The position numbers were made by a program, and so were the translations under genes. A DNA stretch of 64,000 nt, taken from positions 1 to 64,000 of the forward strand of contig CANXME010002064.1 in NCBI GenBank assembly GCA_948144175.1, given 5' to 3'. Of the stretch, positions 43,751 through 54,257 are shown piece after piece (position 1 is the stretch's first letter; each line of letters opens with the position of its first letter). The notes beneath the pieces were generated by a model. That model ran no database searches. It saw nothing but the letters and a program-made list of their open reading frames with translations, and had not been told where the DNA came from. Source of the DNA: Closterium sp. NIES-65. Lineage: Eukaryota; Streptophyta; Zygnematophyceae; Desmidiales; Closteriaceae.

Positions 43751-46700
43751 TCAAGAAGTGAGCAAGTGAGGCAAGACAGGCACAAGACCCAACTGCGTGC
43801 AGCAACGCTGATGATCACAAGGCGCAAGTGCCTTGGTGAAGACATCAGCAGTGTTGGCCTCAGAGGCCACGTACGCAAGTCGCAACTGTCCACGCTGCTG
43901 TAGCTCACGAGCAAGAAAGTAGCGGAGAGCAATGTGCTTTGTCCTGTGCTCCAGTCGCTGCTCTCGACACAAGGCCAGCATGGCCTTGTTGTCTACGTAC
44001 AGGACTGGAGGAGAACGAGGCGGCTCTCCAAGGTCGGTCAACAGGTAGGTGAGCCAGCGTAACTCCTGTGCAGCCATAGCCCCGGCGTAGATCTCAGCCT
44101 CACAACTGGAGCCGAGAACAGAAGACGAGCGGGTAGCCCGCCACGAAATAGAGCCGGAACCAAGGCTGAAGGTGTAACCCTGTGACGACCGCTGCGTAGC
44201 CTGGTCGTCAGCCCAAGAAGCGTCCGCGTGCCCAGTGAGGACCACTGGACTGCGCCCTCCAAGCACTAGCCCCATGCCCGACGTACTGCACAAGTAGCGC
44301 AACACCCTCTTCGCTGCAGCCATGTGCTCTGGTCGGTGTCTCCCAGGAGCAACATAGCGTGCAAGAATGCTAAGAGGGTATGCAAGGTCAGGTCGTGTGC
44401 AGGTCATCAGGTACATGAGGCAGCCAACAAGCTCTGCATACGGGCCACTCGACTCTACGGACTCATCCGAAGGCAGAGCTGAGAGCGAGTGGCGAGTAGG
44501 CAGAGGAGTGGCCTGAGGCAAGGAGTACGTGAAGCCAAAGCGCTGAAGGACCTGCTGCACCATGTGTGACTGAGTCAGGGAAATGGTGCGGCGTGCTCTG
44601 TCCCGGGTGATCTGCAAGCCAAGGTAGCTGCGCAGTTCACCCAGGTCAGTGCACGTGTGTCTCTTCTGCAGCTCGGACTTCACGTAGGCGAGTCCAGCAG
44701 TGTCAGCTGTGGCAAAGACCAAGTCGTCGACGTACACGAGGATGTAGAACGGCGGCAGAGAGGTGTCGGTGCGCAGAAACAGCGACGGGTCGGCAGTAGA
44801 AGGAGCAAACCCAAGTGCCGCCAGCGTAGTCCTCAGTGTGTCGTGCCACTCACGTGGCGCCTGGCGGAGACCGTAGACTGGACGCCGGAGACTCCACTGG
44901 GTACCAGGAGGGAAAGACCCAGTGAAGCCAGGTGGGCGACGCAGCCAGATCTCCTCGTGCAGGCTGCCCTACAAGAAAGTTGTGCTGAAGTCGAGAGAGT
45001 GCAGCTCGTAGTCACGGTGAGCAGCAACGTGCAGCAGTACCCGAAGAGTGGTCATCTTCGGGGTGGGGGAGAAGGTCTGAAAGTAGTCAACCCCCTGCCG
45101 CTGACTGAAGCCACGAGCCACGTAACGCGCCTTGAAGACAGGCGGAGAACCCGGCGGCCGCTTCACCCTGAAAATCCACATGCCACTGACGATGTTCGCC
45201 CCAGGAGGGGGAACAGCGTCGACGTAGGTGCCTGTGGACTTCCAGGAAGCCATCTCTGCATCCATAGCTGCCTGCCACTGTGAGGAGTAGGGACCCTCTA
45301 TCGCCTCCGCGTAAGAGCGCGGAGTCGGGATGTCTAGTGCATCCGGGTCTCCCTCAGGGGCTAGCAGTACAGACGCGAGATGAGGTGAAGCGGCGGCCAG
45401 ACACTGGAACTCCTCCTGCCTGTCCTCAAGGACGTCCGTGCCAAGGGCACACTCACCCCCGACGGACGGAGGACAGGCAGACTCAGACTCAGCGACAAGA
45501 CTAGCAGCGTAGTCTAGACGACAGCGCGCAGCAAAGTCGACGAGCTCAGTGACAAGGGCAGACGCAGCAGAAGACTCGAAAGAAGGGTCAGTGACAGCAG
45601 TAGCAAGGAGACGCGTGACAGTAGGACTGGCAGCACGAAGAGAGTCCGACTCCGGGTCGGCAAGAGCAGGAAGAGAGGAAGCAGGAGGAGAAGGCAAAGG
45701 GGCACGCAGAGGAGCAGTAGACGGACGCAAAGACATCCGGTGCGTGCCAGGGACAGGAGGAGGACGCTGACGCGAACCGCGACCACTAGCGCGCGCAGTA
45801 CGAACAGGCGACGCAGGACGAGACGCAGGCTCACGACGCTCAGTAAGACCTCCAGTAGGACCAGCGTAGGGAGAAGGAGTAGGCAAAGGAGAGGCAGGCT
45901 TTAGCTGTGACTGTGACGAGACAGGCTGTGGACCCTCTAAGGGAGGAGGAGGAGGACCAGGAGAAGGTGTAAGACCAAGAACCTGCTGCAGGAGCGGAAC
46001 GAAGTACGGCCGGGGCCGCTCGGCGACGCCAGAAACAGCAGGGACAGCACCAGTACCCTCAGCAGGAGTACCCGCTCCAGCAGCACCTCCAGTAGCTCGA
46101 GAACCTCCAGCAGCACCACCAGGAGCACCGCCAGTCGGACCTCCAGCAGCAGTCTCAGCGTCAACACCCTCAGCAGCACCAGCTCCAGGAGAACCCTCAG
46201 ACCCAGCAGCTCCAGCACCCACAGTACGAGCACCGCCGGGACGCTCGGCAGCAGTACCCTCTGTAGCCGAAGAACCTCCAGCACCAGCAGCACGCCTCCA
46301 GCGCCTGGCAAACCACTCACGTAGCTCCTGAGGGGAGAGTGGCTCTCGGCGAGACGAAGCACCTCCAGGCGGAGCACCCCAAGTCTCAGCACCCCCAGGC
46401 TCAGCACCCCGAGGCTCAGCACCCCCAGGCTCAGCACCTTCAGGCTCAGCACCCCCAGGCACAGCACCCCCAGGCTCAACACCTGCAGGCACAGCACCCC
46501 CAGGCTCAGCACCCCCAGGCTCAGCACCCCCAGGCTCAGCACCCCCAGGCTCAGCACCCCCAGGCACAGCACCCCCAGGCTCAGCACCTCCAGACTCCGC
46601 ACCCCCAGGCTCAGCACCCGCAGGCGTAGCACCTCCAGTCTCAGTACCCCCAGGCTCAGCTCCCGCAGCCGCACCAGAGTCACCAGTGTCCTCGACAGGC

Positions 46701-48684
46701 TCCACCACGTCTACCTGGGACACACCTGAAGGGGCAGGACCCTGAGGGGGGAGGGGGTCTACCGGGGGGGGACCTGGTATCAAGAAGAGCGGGGGCGGGG
46801 GGAGGGACGGAGTGCGGTAGGGGAAGAGGCGGTAGTAGGGTACCGACTCGTCGAACGTGACGTCCTGGGAGGACAGAACACGTCGAGAGGTGGGGTGGTA
46901 GAACTGCCACCCAGGGGCGTCGGGGGGGAACCCCAGGAAGACGCAGGGAGCAGCACGAGGGGACAGCTTGTCCGCAGACAAGTCGCGGACAAACGCCCGA
47001 GATCCCCAGACCCGGAACGCCGACGCATCGCCAACCTTCCCCGTCCACAGCAGCGCTGGGGAGGTCTCCGGCCTGGAGACCCTGGGGTGGAGGTTGATCT
47101 GATGCGCTGCGTACCTGACCGCAAACGGCCACAGAAAATGGGGGGCAGCCGCATGCATCATGGACGTACGAGCGACGTCCATGACCATGCCAATGCGGCG
47201 CTCTGCAATCCCATTTTGCTGCGGAGAGTCCGGAAGCGTGAAGGTCTGGCGGATGCCTCGCGCACGACAGTAGGCACGCAGAAGGCCAGAGGAGAACTCT
47301 CCGCCTCTGTCCGAGTGCAGACGCAACACAGGAAAGTCCGAGCCAAAGCTCTGCCTGAGCTGGAGACGAGCTGCGCGGATCCAGACGATCAGCACCTCAG
47401 TGACATCACCCTTGCTGCGCAAGGGGAAGACTGTGGTGTAACGCGAGTAGTCGTCAACCACCAGCAGGAAGTAGCGCTCATGACCGAGTCCACGGACGCG
47501 GGCAGGGCCCCACACGTCCATGTGAAGCGTCTGCAACGGAGCCTCTCTCGGAGGAAACTGGGAGGAGTGAGGGGCAGCACGCTGGCGCCCCTCGACACAG
47601 GGGACACAGGCAGGGCCAGGGCCCTGAGGAAGGGGAGGTAGAGACCGGGGGAGACCAGACACAAGAAGGCGGGAGGCCATGCCTCTGAGCCGAAGCAGAG
47701 AGGGGTGGCCAAGGCGGTGGTGCCAGAGGAGGGTCTCGTGAGACAGACGGCGACACGAACAGGGGGCAGACTCAGGACCAGACCTGGACGCTGCAGCAAA
47801 CACCTGACCAGACGAAGGGACTCTACCAGACTCAGCACCTGGAGGAGAAGCAGTGGTCAGTGTGTACAGGCTCGACCCTGGCTGACGTGTAAACGTAGCC
47901 AGGTGACGACCCGTGCTAGCCTCCGTGCAGTGCGTCACTCGCTGACTAGCAGGGGTGAACTGGTGGACTCCCGCATCCTGTAGGTCAGCACCACTCACCA
48001 AGTTCGTAGGGAACGAGGGGAGGTAGAGACCAGACAGGGTGCCAGAGGGAGCCGCCGGACACGGGAGGAGTGTGGAGAAGCGAGCCAGGACAGGACCCCC
48101 AGAGGGGTCAGCCAGGGAAACCGCAACCGGCCGACTAAGCGGCGTAAGTGTGGTGCGGTCCCGAAAGAAAGAGCGAGACGCTCCAGAGTTAAGAGTGAAG
48201 GTGTGGGAGGCCGAAGCCGACGCAGTACCTGAGAGCGCAGGCGCACTAGTACCTGAGAGAGCAGTCTCACGAGCACCTGAGAGCACAGACGCACTGGCAC
48301 CTAGAGCAGAAGCCTCACCAGCACCTGGAGCAGCAGTACCAATGCCCGGGTCGGGCGGGAAACACCGGTAACAGTCACCCTCCTCACTAATGGTCACAGC
48401 ATACATGGCAGCAAGGATAGCATCAAAATCAAGATCAAAGATAGCTACACCAACCCTAGACAGCTCTCCCCAGCGGGGGATCTCCGCGGCCTCCGGGAAC
48501 TGCTGACGCCAAGCGTCCGTCAGGCGGCCAAAGCAGCGCTGGGCGGAGTGGGCACCCCCACACTGCTCTCCAGTGCGGTCGCCAGTGCGGAGAACGTAGG
48601 TGCAGGGACCAAAACCCCCACCGCGCTGACGCTGCGTGTACCACTCACGGAGCTGCTGAGGGGTGGGGACGTCGCGAGAACGAT

Positions 48685-48715
<31 letters not shown>

Positions 48716-49775
48716 CTGACCGCCACCAGTGCCGCTCCGCTGCGAAGCTCCACTCCGACCACCTCCACCTCCGCCACCCCCGCCTCCGCCTCCACCGCCC
48801 CCGCCTCCACCTCCACCGCCGCCACCTCCGCCACCTCCGCTACCACCGCCACCGCCGCCGCCACTCCCGCCTCCACTGCTGCCACTAGCACCCCCACCCC
48901 CGCTACCACCTCCACCGCCACCCCCACTCCCTCCGCCGCCTCCACCTCCACCGCCACCGCCCCCACTGGCCCCACCCGCTCCCTTGCCCCCCTTGCCCTT
49001 GCCAAAGCGGCGTCTCCCACTAGGGGCAGACGCCGCACCGACCGACTCAAGACCAACGAGGTCGGCCGCAGCGGCAGAGGCGACAGAGGGCAGGAGAGGG
49101 GAAGGAGAACACCCCTCAAAGATGGGGGCGCGGGGGTCACCTCGAGAGGCTCCAACAGCAACTATGCTCTTCTCTGCTGCAAGGAGGGCCTTCTCGAGGC
49201 TGTCGACTGTGAGGGTGGTGGGACAGACCGCGAGGAAGTGGTCCCGGACTACACGAAGGGAGTCAGGGAGGCGAGTGAATAAGAAGTAGAGAGTGATGTA
49301 CATGGGGGGGGGGGTTCTTGGCGCAGAAGTCAGCAGGAAGCGCAGCGCGGTAGCGAGTGTCACTAGTGCGGAGGTGCGTGATGAGATCAGCGTTAGTGGG
49401 AAAGGCGGCAAGGTCAGGGAAGAGGAAGGGGAGCATGAGGCGGCTCAGTGCAGCAGTGGCAGGGGAGGAGTAGCGCGCAACTACAGCGTCGTACAGGGTC
49501 TGAGCACTCTTGTACTGGCTAAAGTGCGCGCGCTCAGCGGTAGGCAGGTGGCGACGCACAGCAAGACGTGCAGCAGCATCGCGCGTGGCCCACTGAGAGC
49601 GAACAGTGGCGTCAGCATCAGCAGCAGGGGCAGGGACGGCGCCAGAGGTGAGGTCAAAGAGAGACAGACCGTCGGCCCTGTCGCACTGTAAAAACAGCTG
49701 CAGGTCGTCGAGCCAGACCTCAAAGTCAATGGCTTGACCCTCAGCGTCAAAAGCGAGGACACTGGGTGTAGCCAT
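43751..49775 (-). pseudogene. Copia gag-pol (element F), nearly intact
   Basis: Gag start Met-Ala-Thr-Pro at 49775. Most of the polyprotein is one open stretch of about 1480 codons (44969-49411). It carries a Gly tract, Gln run (a CTG/CAG repeat at about 48684-48714) and PQQLREWY, then zinc knuckle C-x13-C-x3-H-x4-C, protease, GAG-pre-integrase and integrase. The Gly-Gly-Ala-Glu-Pro linker with PQELREWF and the first part of reverse transcriptase follow. RT with Tyr-Val-Asp-Asp and RNase H complete it. About two breaks. Confidence 0.9.
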
Positions 49776-49849
49776 GACGACGACAGTGGAGCAGTGCAAG
49801 CAGTAGGGGAAGGGTACGCAGTGACAGCAGTGCAGTGCTCACCGGGCAG

Positions 49850-50760
49850 GGCAGGTCGGGCGGCTCGGGAGGAAGGTCGCCTGGCGACACGGCCGCTAGG
49901 CTGCTGGGCGGCTCGGCTCCCGGGCGGCTCGGCTGCTGCTGGGCGGCTCGGCTGCTGCTGGGCGGCTCGGCGGCTGCTGGGCGGCTCGGCGGCTCCGGGC
50001 GGCTCGGCTGCTGCTGGGCGGCTCGGCGGCTCCGGGCGGCTCGGCTGCTGCTGGGCGGCTCGGGTGCTGCTGGGCGGCTCGGCGGCTCCTGGGCGGCTCG
50101 GCTGCTGCAGTTGGGCGGCTCGGCTGCTGCAGTCGGGCGGCGCGAGAGCAAGGGGCGGCGGGGCCGTTAGTGCTGGGGCGGCGGGGCCGCGAGACCAGGG
50201 GCGGCGGGGCCGCGTAGTAGGGGCGGTAGGGGCCGGGAGCGCTTGGGGCGGCGGGGCCGCGAGATCAGGGGCGGCGGGGCCGTGAGCGCTGGGGCGGCGG
50301 GGCCGCGAGATCAGGGACGGCGGGGCCGTGAGATCAGGGGCGGCGCGGCCGGGAGCGCTGGGGCGGCGGGGCCGCGTATCAGGGGCGGCGGGGCCGGGAG
50401 CGCCGGGGCGACGGGGCCGCGTATCAGGGGCAGCGGGGCCGGAAGCGCTGGGGCGGAGGGGCCGCGAGATCAGGGGCGGAGGGGGCCGTGAGCGCTGAGG
50501 CGGCGGGGCCGTGAGATCAGGGACGGCGGGGCCGCGCGCACTTGGGCGGCGGGGCCGCGAGATCAGGGGCGGCGAGGGCCGCGAGATCAGGGGCGGCGGA
50601 GCCGCGCGAGGAAGGGCGGCGAGGGCCGCGAGAGCAGGGCGGCGAGGCCGCTAAGGCGGCGCGAGGGCGGGCAGCGGGGCGCGGGCGCTAAGGCGGCGCT
50701 CGGGCTGCTAGGGCGGGCGGCTCGCTAAGGCGGCGCTCGGGCCGTTAGGGCAGATCGAAC
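49850..50760 (-). repeat. GC-rich minisatellite leader of copia F
   Basis: About 50150-50640 has units near 23 bp with core GGGGCGGCGGGGCCGCGAGA on the plus strand, alternating with GGGAGCGCT variants. About 49855-50150 has units of GGGCGGCTCGGCTGCTGCT type. No genes on either strand. Confidence 0.88.
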
Positions 50761-50780
50761 AAAAAAAAGCAAGAGCAAGG

Positions 50781-50800
50781 GCCCGGAGCGCGCTCCGGGC
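50781..50800 (-). other. Perfect 20-bp palindrome in copia F leader
   Basis: GCCCGGAGCGCGCTCCGGGC. As RNA it folds into a 7-bp stem with a self-complementary GCGCGC hexaloop. It is followed by an A-run on the plus strand (T-run on the element strand). The identical palindrome is in element G. Confidence 0.8.
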
Positions 50801-50853
50801 AGAAAAAAAAAGGTTCGATGTGGTGGGCCCTAAGCACAGTTCCCACGGGGGAA

Positions 50854-50867
50854 CCTGCTCGATACCA
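50854..50867 (-). other. Primer binding site of copia F
   Basis: TGGTATCGAGCAGG on the element strand next to the LTR, as in A and G. Confidence 0.78.
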
Positions 50868-50999
50868 TGAGAAAGTTAGAACGAGAATGAAATGACTATG
50901 AATGAAGTGAGTACAAATAGGAAACTCTAGTTGGGTTGTACCCCCTATGGGATACCCCACTATAGCCTACACAAATAAGTAAGCTATAATATTCTAACA
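50868..50999 (-). repeat. 5' LTR of copia F
   Basis: 132 bp, apparently identical to the 3' LTR. It is followed by the CCGCC target-site copy. Confidence 0.95.
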
Positions 51000-51062
51000 C
51001 CGCCAATGCTCACCGACGTCGCTCACACTCAATCATCACCCTCGCACTCTCCTCTTGTGCAG

Positions 51063-51939
51063 AAAATATGTCGACCGACATCGCGGAACCATCGGCGACA
51101 CTTAGACCACCGAGCAGTTCCGCAAAATCATGTTCAAGGTGTTGCCGCACTGGTCGGCGACAGCGTGGAATCCGGGGGGAACAGGTCCTTCCCAGACTCT
51201 GTGGAAGTTCATGCTTATGAGAACGATGACCCTGCTATCGCACCACACTCTGCTCCACGGTGCCAGCGTACGCGAGATCACGCTCGCCGACATCTTTCTG
51301 TACCACCTTGCTAGCGGGTCGTCGGTGAACCCTGACAACCGACCAATGGTCATGGTCATCGCGCAGCGCAACTCCAAGACGTGCAAGGACGCACGTCTTC
51401 ATCACAGCTACGCGGCGAGGCACTTAGAGGCGGAACTGTGTGCTGTGGGCGATACAATCCTCTGGCTGCACTTCATCTACGACCAGGTCCCCCAGATCTT
51501 CGGCGTCCCCATAATTCCGCCGCTGGACGTACGACGACCGGAGCTCTGGTACGACAAGCATCTCTTCTTCGCCCGCTACGACAAGGATCAGGGTTTGCTG
51601 CCGTCGTCGAGCCAGCAACGAATCACTCGGCAGCTGTGGACGGCCAACAAGGTTTTCATCAAGCGCAACGTGCACGCCGCTCGCGCCGGCAGGGCAGAAG
51701 AGCTGGCTGACCAAGGCACGCCGCGCGCCGAGATAGCCGAATTAGGTCACTGGGCTATTGACAAGATGACGAGGAGTTACATCACTTGAATTCCAGTCGG
51801 GGTGGTGATGAGGAAGGCCGGCTACTCCGGAGCCCGAAGCGACTACTTCCTGGGCCGCAGCAGGCTACCTCCCAGCGCAGACCTCGAAAAAACCATCGCC
51901 GCGCACATATTTCCCGGCGTCGAGGAATAGTTGGGGGCG
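51063..51939 (+). pseudogene. Crypton-like tyrosine recombinase gene, exon 2 (catalytic domain)
   Basis: Catalytic domain of a tyrosine recombinase, the enzyme that cuts and rejoins DNA through a Tyr in Crypton DNA transposons. The frame shows Leu-Leu-His-Gly-Ala-Ser-Val-Arg (first catalytic Arg, 51271), His-Ala-Ala-Arg (H-x-x-R, 51673-51684), Gly-His-Trp, and Ser-Tyr-Ile-Thr with the nucleophile Tyr at 51778. After it comes a Val-Met-Arg-Lys-Ala-Gly-Tyr ... Asp-Tyr-Phe-Leu-Gly-Arg segment, typical of the Crypton/DUF3504/Ndc10-like group. Three in-frame stops (51103 TAG, 51787 TGA, 51928 TAG) make this copy a probable pseudogene. The exon ends at a GTGAGT donor (51940), phase 0. Family assignment rests on motif order; no search was run. 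Confidence 0.78.
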
Positions 51940-52019
51940 GTGAGTGTAGGGACGTCGTCCTCATGCATCTTGTCGTCTCTCTTCACAGGTTCACACCGAC
52001 ATTCCTCTATTTCATGCAG

Positions 52020-52268
52020 GCGGAAGAGCTCGCACAAGGGCCTGAGGCGAACACGGCCGCGGTGCACTTCATCCAGACCATGCTGGATCCACGCCGCATT
52101 GCGGCCGAGGACCTCGCGGTGAAACTCGTCCGCACTCCGTGGCACCCTCAGGTCCAGGCTTCGAGGCTTTGTCGAGATCGCGACTTTCAGGCATGGGCGA
52201 AGGACATCGAGAAGATTCACACCGAGACGATCGCCAAGCGCCGGTCGCCGATCCCGACCCAGCCAGCT
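52020..52268 (+). CDS. Crypton-like gene, exon 3
   Basis: 83 codons between a TTTCATGCAG acceptor and a GTAAGC donor at 52269, both phase 0. It is Ala/Arg-rich and helical (Gln-Thr-Met-Leu-Asp-Pro-Arg-Arg; Trp-His-Pro-Gln-Val-Gln). No known domain seen. Another possible acceptor at 51988 would give a frame that fits less well with exon 2. The domain boundary to exon 4 falls before a coiled coil. Confidence 0.6.
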
Positions 52269-52353
52269 GTAAGCACAAGATGAACTCCGCGTGACTTGGC
52301 GGCAAGCGTGCTTGCATCACCTGACTCCTAACCCGCTCCGCTGCTGTTCGCAG

Positions 52354-53220
52354 GAAATCTCAGCCCGCCTGGACGCCGAATTTCAGGTCGACCTTCTGAA
52401 CGAGACGCTGGCCCACGAGAGGCACAAAGCGACGCTCAAGCAGATGAAGGTGGAGAAGGAGCTCGAGGAGGCGCGTGCTGCTATCGCGGCGAGGGACGCC
52501 GAGATCTCCCGGCTCATGGAGGAGCTCAAGATCTCCGAGGCACGTAGGGCGCCAGCGCCACAGGCGCCTTCTAGGCCGACGACCCTGGAAGAGGAGGCAG
52601 CTACGGCCGCTAAGCAAGCTCAGTTGGACGCCGACGCTCACTACAAGGCCCTGGTTGTCGACCCATGGAGAAAGGCCGAGACTGTGGCAGAGGCCTGGCG
52701 CTTCTGGAACTGCCCCACCACCACGGACCGCCGACGTCTCTGCGACAGGATCAACGAGCCAGGTTTCATCGGGCGGCACAGCCTCCTGGGAAAGTCGTCG
52801 GCCAACGCAAAACAGGGTGAGATGCGCCGAATGAGGAGGGCGACGGAGGCCGTGCGCCGCTTCCACTCGTCAGACGGAGAGGCCGACACCGCCGCCGTTA
52901 TCAAGAAACTCGACGAGCTCGCTGCGTTGGGAATTGTGACCTTCTGCGATGCTCTGAAGATCATCGACGCCGTCGCGCTTCTGATACGCACGGAGGGGAA
53001 CCTGGGCATCAAGGGACTTTCTAAGGGTGAAAAGCCCAAGCTGACGGTTGCTTGGGGACTGGTGGCGGCGGGATACATGACGCACAAGTGGGGCGAGGAC
53101 ATGTTCCCAACCACGTGGGGAGAGCAGAAAGCTGTGGCGGCCCAAGCGGCCGCGGAGCAGGCCGCTGGAAGACCGCCGCCGCTGCCGACGAAGACGTCCA
53201 AGCGTCGGAAGCCGGGCTGA
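52354..53220 (+). CDS. Crypton-like gene, exon 4 (coiled coil and GCR1_C-like region)
   Basis: 288 codons plus stop after a GCTGTTCGCAG acceptor (52353). Residues about 10-60 form a coiled coil (Glu/Lys/Leu heptads). Residues about 105-170 hold Asp-Pro-Trp-Arg-Lys-Ala-Glu-Thr, Trp-Arg-Phe-Trp and a run of Arg/Met/Lys helices. These resemble the GCR1_C-type DNA-binding region found behind the recombinase domain in many Cryptons (weak similarity, by eye). The end is Ala-rich then basic (Lys-Thr-Ser-Lys-Arg-Arg-Lys), a possible nuclear localisation signal. A polyadenylation-like AATAAA follows at 53392. Confidence 0.65.
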   Translation, partial: EISARLDAEFQVDLLNETLAHERHKATLKQMKVEKELEEARAAIAARDAEISRLMEELKISEARRAPAPQAPSRPTTLEEEAATAAKQAQLDADAHYKALVVDPWRKAETVAEAWRFWNCPTTTDRRRLCDRINEPGFIGRHSLLGKSSANAKQGEMRRMRRATEAVRRFHSSDGEADTAAVIKKLDELAALGIVTFCDALKIIDAVALLIRTEGNLGIKGLSKGEKPKLTVAWGLVAAGYMTHKWGEDMFPTTWGEQKAVAAQAAAEQAAGRPPPLPTKTSKRRKPG

Positions 53221-53495
53221 TGTTTTGTCGCCGCTTAGCTACTTTCTTTTAGCTCGATTGTGACTTTTGTTTCCGACTTACTGTGGATTCAATGTTCCCA
53301 ACAGTTGAGAATTTGCCAAAGAACCGAAAACATGAGGGCGTTTCATGAACAGCAAATTAACCTACGTGCTAGAAACACAGCAAAAGTGCACAATAAAAGT
53401 CGGCGCCCACCAAAACCCCACAATCAATCAACAATCTTGCTACACATTGCGACATCGGTCCAGAACACAACGACAGACACAACAACAAAACCCAT
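53221..53495. other. Spacer between convergent genes
   Basis: Contains AATAAA at 53392-53397 on the plus strand, about 170 bp after the recombinase stop, a plausible poly(A) signal. A-rich and without a gene. It separates the plus-strand recombinase gene from the minus-strand reading frames. Confidence 0.6.
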
Positions 53496-54167
53496 CTACG
53501 CGGCGTGCTTCCCCTTCTGTCCCTTCTTTCCCCTGTTATCCATATCCTTCTCCATCTGCTTGTCCAGCGGCACTTGAATGCCGCGTGCTCGGAGAAGGGG
53601 GCCGCCGGCGTTGCACGACCCCCAGAAAGCGAGGGTCTCGATAGTCGCCCTCGCGATAATCTTGGCGTCGGGTGTGGGGTCACAGCCCTTGCACGCCTTC
53701 CGAAGAGCATCCTTCTGCAGTGCGTCGATGACGTTGCACGAGACCTCTCCCAGGACGGGTTGTCTCGCAACCGCCGTTTCTAGCACCGCAACCACGACGT
53801 CGTGACAAGTGTCAGCAAAATCGGTGCTCGCTTCACACAGCAGTGCCGCCGCCTTCGCTTCAACCGCCGCATTGTCGACCTCGGCCACGGTCTCGGCGAA
53901 GCACCAGACGGCGCAAGATGAAGCAGCGACAGCTTGGCCTATGCGCTTGGCGTCTGCACCAGTTTTGGGGACGGCATCTGCCACGACTTGCCCAAACGCC
54001 GCGCACAAGCAAGAGCGGTTGATGATGTCGCTGAGCTGCTGCTTGCGCTTGGCCGGCTCCCAACCAGTGCCGAACCACACCGCCGGCCTCAACACTTTCA
54101 TCACCGGGGGCCCTGATGACTTCTTCTGTTTGAAGTCGGCGAGGACTTTCTGGAACTTGTCACGCAC
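53496..54167 (-). CDS. Unknown protein or 3' exon, minus strand
   Basis: A 224-codon open stretch ending at the stop 53496-53498. No ATG opens it; its first codon in view is GTG and the frame closes shortly upstream. It is therefore more likely a 3' exon than a whole gene. Ala/Val-rich and helical, with Trp-Phe-Gly-Thr-Gly-Trp near the start, several Cys, and a basic tail (Gly-Lys-Lys-Gly-Gln-Lys-Gly-Lys). I recognise no family. It may belong to the next gene upstream (54258-57008), whose frame ends at a GTAAGA donor-like site. I could not find an acceptor that joins the two in phase, so this link is open. Confidence 0.45.
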   Translation of the reverse strand: MRDKFQKVLADFKQKKSSGPPVMKVLRPAVWFGTGWEPAKRKQQLSDIINRSCLCAAFGQVVADAVPKTGADAKRIGQAVAASSCAVWCFAETVAEVDNAAVEAKAAALLCEASTDFADTCHDVVVAVLETAVARQPVLGEVSCNVIDALQKDALRKACKGCDPTPDAKIIARATIETLAFWGSCNAGGPLLRARGIQVPLDKQMEKDMDNRGKKGQKGKHAA

Positions 54168-54257
54168 GACGTTGGAACGTGAACGTGGTCAGTCGGCGTA
54201 AAACCCCACAGTCAAACCTATATCACGCCGCTCAAAACACATTGAGTCCAACGATTC

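Larger units (their letters stand above)
43405..50999 (-). mobile_element. Ty1/copia element F, full length, lightly broken
   Basis: A 7595-bp minus-strand copia with apparently identical 132-bp LTRs (43405-43536 and 50868-50999) and perfect target duplication CCGCC (43400-43404 and 51000-51004). It is thus very recent. Parts in element order are 5' LTR, primer site 50854-50867, palindromic hairpin 50781-50800, and GC-rich leader (about 49850-50760). Gag-pol follows (49775 down to 43751), then polypurine hairpin 43539-43559 and 3' LTR. The coding region has about two breaks. It is inserted in an intron of the Crypton-like gene. Confidence 0.95.
43353..51062 (+). other. Intron 1 of the recombinase gene, holding copia F
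   Basis: Donor GTAAGATG at 43353 and acceptor CTCTTGTGCAG ending 51062. Removing copia F and one target copy leaves an ordinary intron of about 110 bp. Joining the phases puts exon 1 and exon 2 in the same frame. Copia F lies in antisense orientation to the gene. Confidence 0.7.
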
